Shown piece after piece: positions 63,048 through 64,000 of a DNA stretch of 64,000 bases. Within the stretch, counting starts at the first letter, position 1. The number at the start of each line of letters is the position of its first letter. Below the pieces are notes generated by a model, which was given only the letters and a program-made list of their open reading frames with translations, had not been told where the DNA came from and made no database searches. This stretch comes from AP-15 sp963747735. Lineage in GTDB: Bacteria > Pseudomonadota > Alphaproteobacteria > ATCC43930 > CGMCC-115725. The stretch lies in contig CAVVGE010000001.1 of the NCBI GenBank assembly GCA_963747735.1, forward strand, positions 558,001 through 622,000, given 5' to 3'. The position numbers were made by a program, and so were the translations under genes.

Positions 63048-63497
63048 ATGAGCATCCTCGGCTTGGGTCCGGGCTATCGTTTGACGGTCGAAGACGCGCC
63101 GGCCGAGGCCGATGTCGAAATTCTGCCGCATGCGCTGGAGGCCTTTAACGAGGGCCGTTGGCCGCAGCACCTGCCCTGGCGCCCGCTCGCGATTTTTCTG
63201 CGGCAGGATGCGGCGATCGTCGCCGGGCTCGCCGGTGAGACTTATTGCGGCTGGCTCTTTGTCAGATACCTCTGGGTCTCCGAGGAATTGCGCGGTCGAG
63301 GCGTCGGACGCGATCTGATGGTGCGGGCCGAAGCCTGCGCGCGCGAGCGCGGTTGCCACTCGGCATGGCTCGACACCTTCAGCTTTCAGGCGCGCGGCTT
63401 CTATGAAAAGCTCGGCTACCGGGAGTTCGGCCGGCTCGATTACCCGCCGGCCCATTCTCGCCATTTCCTGCAAAAGCAATTGTCGTCGGCGGGATGA
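63048..63497 (+). CDS. GNAT family N-acetyltransferase
   Basis: A 149-residue acetyltransferase with the acetyl-CoA motif in LWVSEELRGRGVGRDLMVRA and the C-terminal FQARGFYEKLGYREFG. It is of typical length for the family. The start MSILGLGPGYRL is taken at ATG 63048, with no strong ribosome site. It is divergent from the TPR gene with a 138-base gap between. Substrate unknown. Confidence 0.88.
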   Translation: MSILGLGPGYRLTVEDAPAEADVEILPHALEAFNEGRWPQHLPWRPLAIFLRQDAAIVAGLAGETYCGWLFVRYLWVSEELRGRGVGRDLMVRAEACARERGCHSAWLDTFSFQARGFYEKLGYREFGRLDYPPAHSRHFLQKQLSSAG

Positions 63498-63621
63498 GCG
63501 CCGGCCAAAGGCGGCGGCGGCCGGTATTTCCCCTCTCTGTCCGGCTCGCCGCGCAGCTAAATTCAGGCGGGCGGCTATGGGCTCTGAGCGCGTGATGCGC
63601 TCCCGGCAGACGCTGCGCCGG

Positions 63622-64000
63622 TCAGACCAGCAGGCGTCCGCCGACGATGACCAGCATGACCGCGAGGCTCATCCGCAAGGCCCGGTCGGGCAAGCGGATT
63701 GCCGCATAGCTGCCGGCAAGGATGCCGGGGACCGAGCCGATCAGCAGCGAGCCGAGAATGCTCGTGTCGATCGAGCCGATCGCCCAATGGCCCAAGCCGG
63801 CGATCAGGGTCAACGGCACGGCATGGGCAATGTCGGAGCCGACGACGCGCGCGGTGGCGAGCCGCGGATAGAGGATGACGAGCGCGGTGACGCCGATCGC
63901 ACCGGCGCCGACCGACGAGACCGAAACCAGGATTCCGAGCACGGCACCGGTCACAACCGTCAGGATTGTGGTGGTCCGCGGCGCCGGCTCGGGCAAATGC
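63622..64000 (-). CDS. TauE/SafE family sulfite or anion exporter, C-terminal part (5' end outside window)
   Basis: The 3' ~125 codons of a membrane protein; the frame is open at base 64000, so the start is outside. It has about four membrane segments, GAVLGILVSVSSVGAGAIGV, a typical TauE repeat, and IRLPDRALRMSLAVMLVIVG, the last helix. TauE/SafE proteins move sulfite, sulfonates or other organic anions. The 124 bases between its stop and the GNAT gene hold nothing I recognise. Confidence 0.87.
   Translation of the reverse strand, partial: HLPEPAPRTTTILTVVTGAVLGILVSVSSVGAGAIGVTALVILYPRLATARVVGSDIAHAVPLTLIAGLGHWAIGSIDTSILGSLLIGSVPGILAGSYAAIRLPDRALRMSLAVMLVIVGGRLLV

Overview
The window is high-GC bacterial chromosome with an alphaproteobacterial gene set: CIRCE-controlled groES-groEL, cobS-cobT cobaltochelatase subunits beside a DnaJ-like gene, plant-type glutamate-cysteine ligase, and many CaiB, luciferase-like (LLM) and amidohydrolase genes. 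I do not name a genus. No rRNA, tRNA, CRISPR array, phage, transposase or integrase gene was recognised. Genes are dense, often with ATGA or GTGA stop/start overlaps.

Layout. 1-6 kb: 3' part of asnS; a minus-strand group of Asp-box beta-propeller, VOC protein and enolase-superfamily enzyme; then groES-groEL with promoter, HrcA operator and terminator. 6-10 kb: an HtrA-like protein that has lost its catalytic triad, then cysD-cysNC for sulfate activation. 10-18 kb: sugar-nucleotide and polysaccharide genes (UDP-xylose synthase, ugd, galE, a glycosidase-glycosyltransferase fusion, an ABC exporter). 18-23 kb: a branched-chain amino-acid type ABC importer with a permease-ATPase fusion. 23-28 kb: dnaJ-like, cobS, frameshifted cobT, two paralogous small membrane proteins and a second copy of the cobT 3' end. 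28-32 kb: PPOX and LLM flavin proteins, an 0.8 kb non-coding region with three 17-bp dyads and a near-perfect sigma-54 promoter in front of a PEP-CTERM gene, then a cobalamin adenosyltransferase. 32-44 kb: CaiB CoA-transferase, beta-lactamase-like hydrolase, two amidohydrolases separated by duplicated coiled-coil genes, gshA, rsmE, frameshifted ubiA, a methyltransferase, a putative PIN toxin-antitoxin pair, ubiD. 45-55 kb: pmbA, a second PEP-CTERM gene with a copy of the pmbA 3' end behind it, a broken toxin/DUF2283 pair, assorted enzymes, two LLM oxidoreductases and an amidohydrolase with three internal indels. 55-64 kb: DUF4926, an amidase-monooxygenase-VOC catabolic operon, ECF sigma factor, methyltransferase, TPR protein, GNAT and a partial TauE transporter.

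Three patterns stand out. First, at three places (cobT, the ACMSD-like amidohydrolase, pmbA) a small accessory gene directly follows a housekeeping or enzyme gene, and a second copy of that gene's 3' end lies beyond the accessory gene. Second, the PEP-CTERM gene at 30.7 kb has sigma-54 control signals, which fits the exopolysaccharide/exosortase theme also suggested by the sugar-nucleotide cluster. Third, several genes (cobT, a small membrane protein, an LLM oxidoreductase, ubiA, one amidohydrolase with three events) carry single extra bases; these are either real decay or uncorrected sequence errors and need read-level checking.
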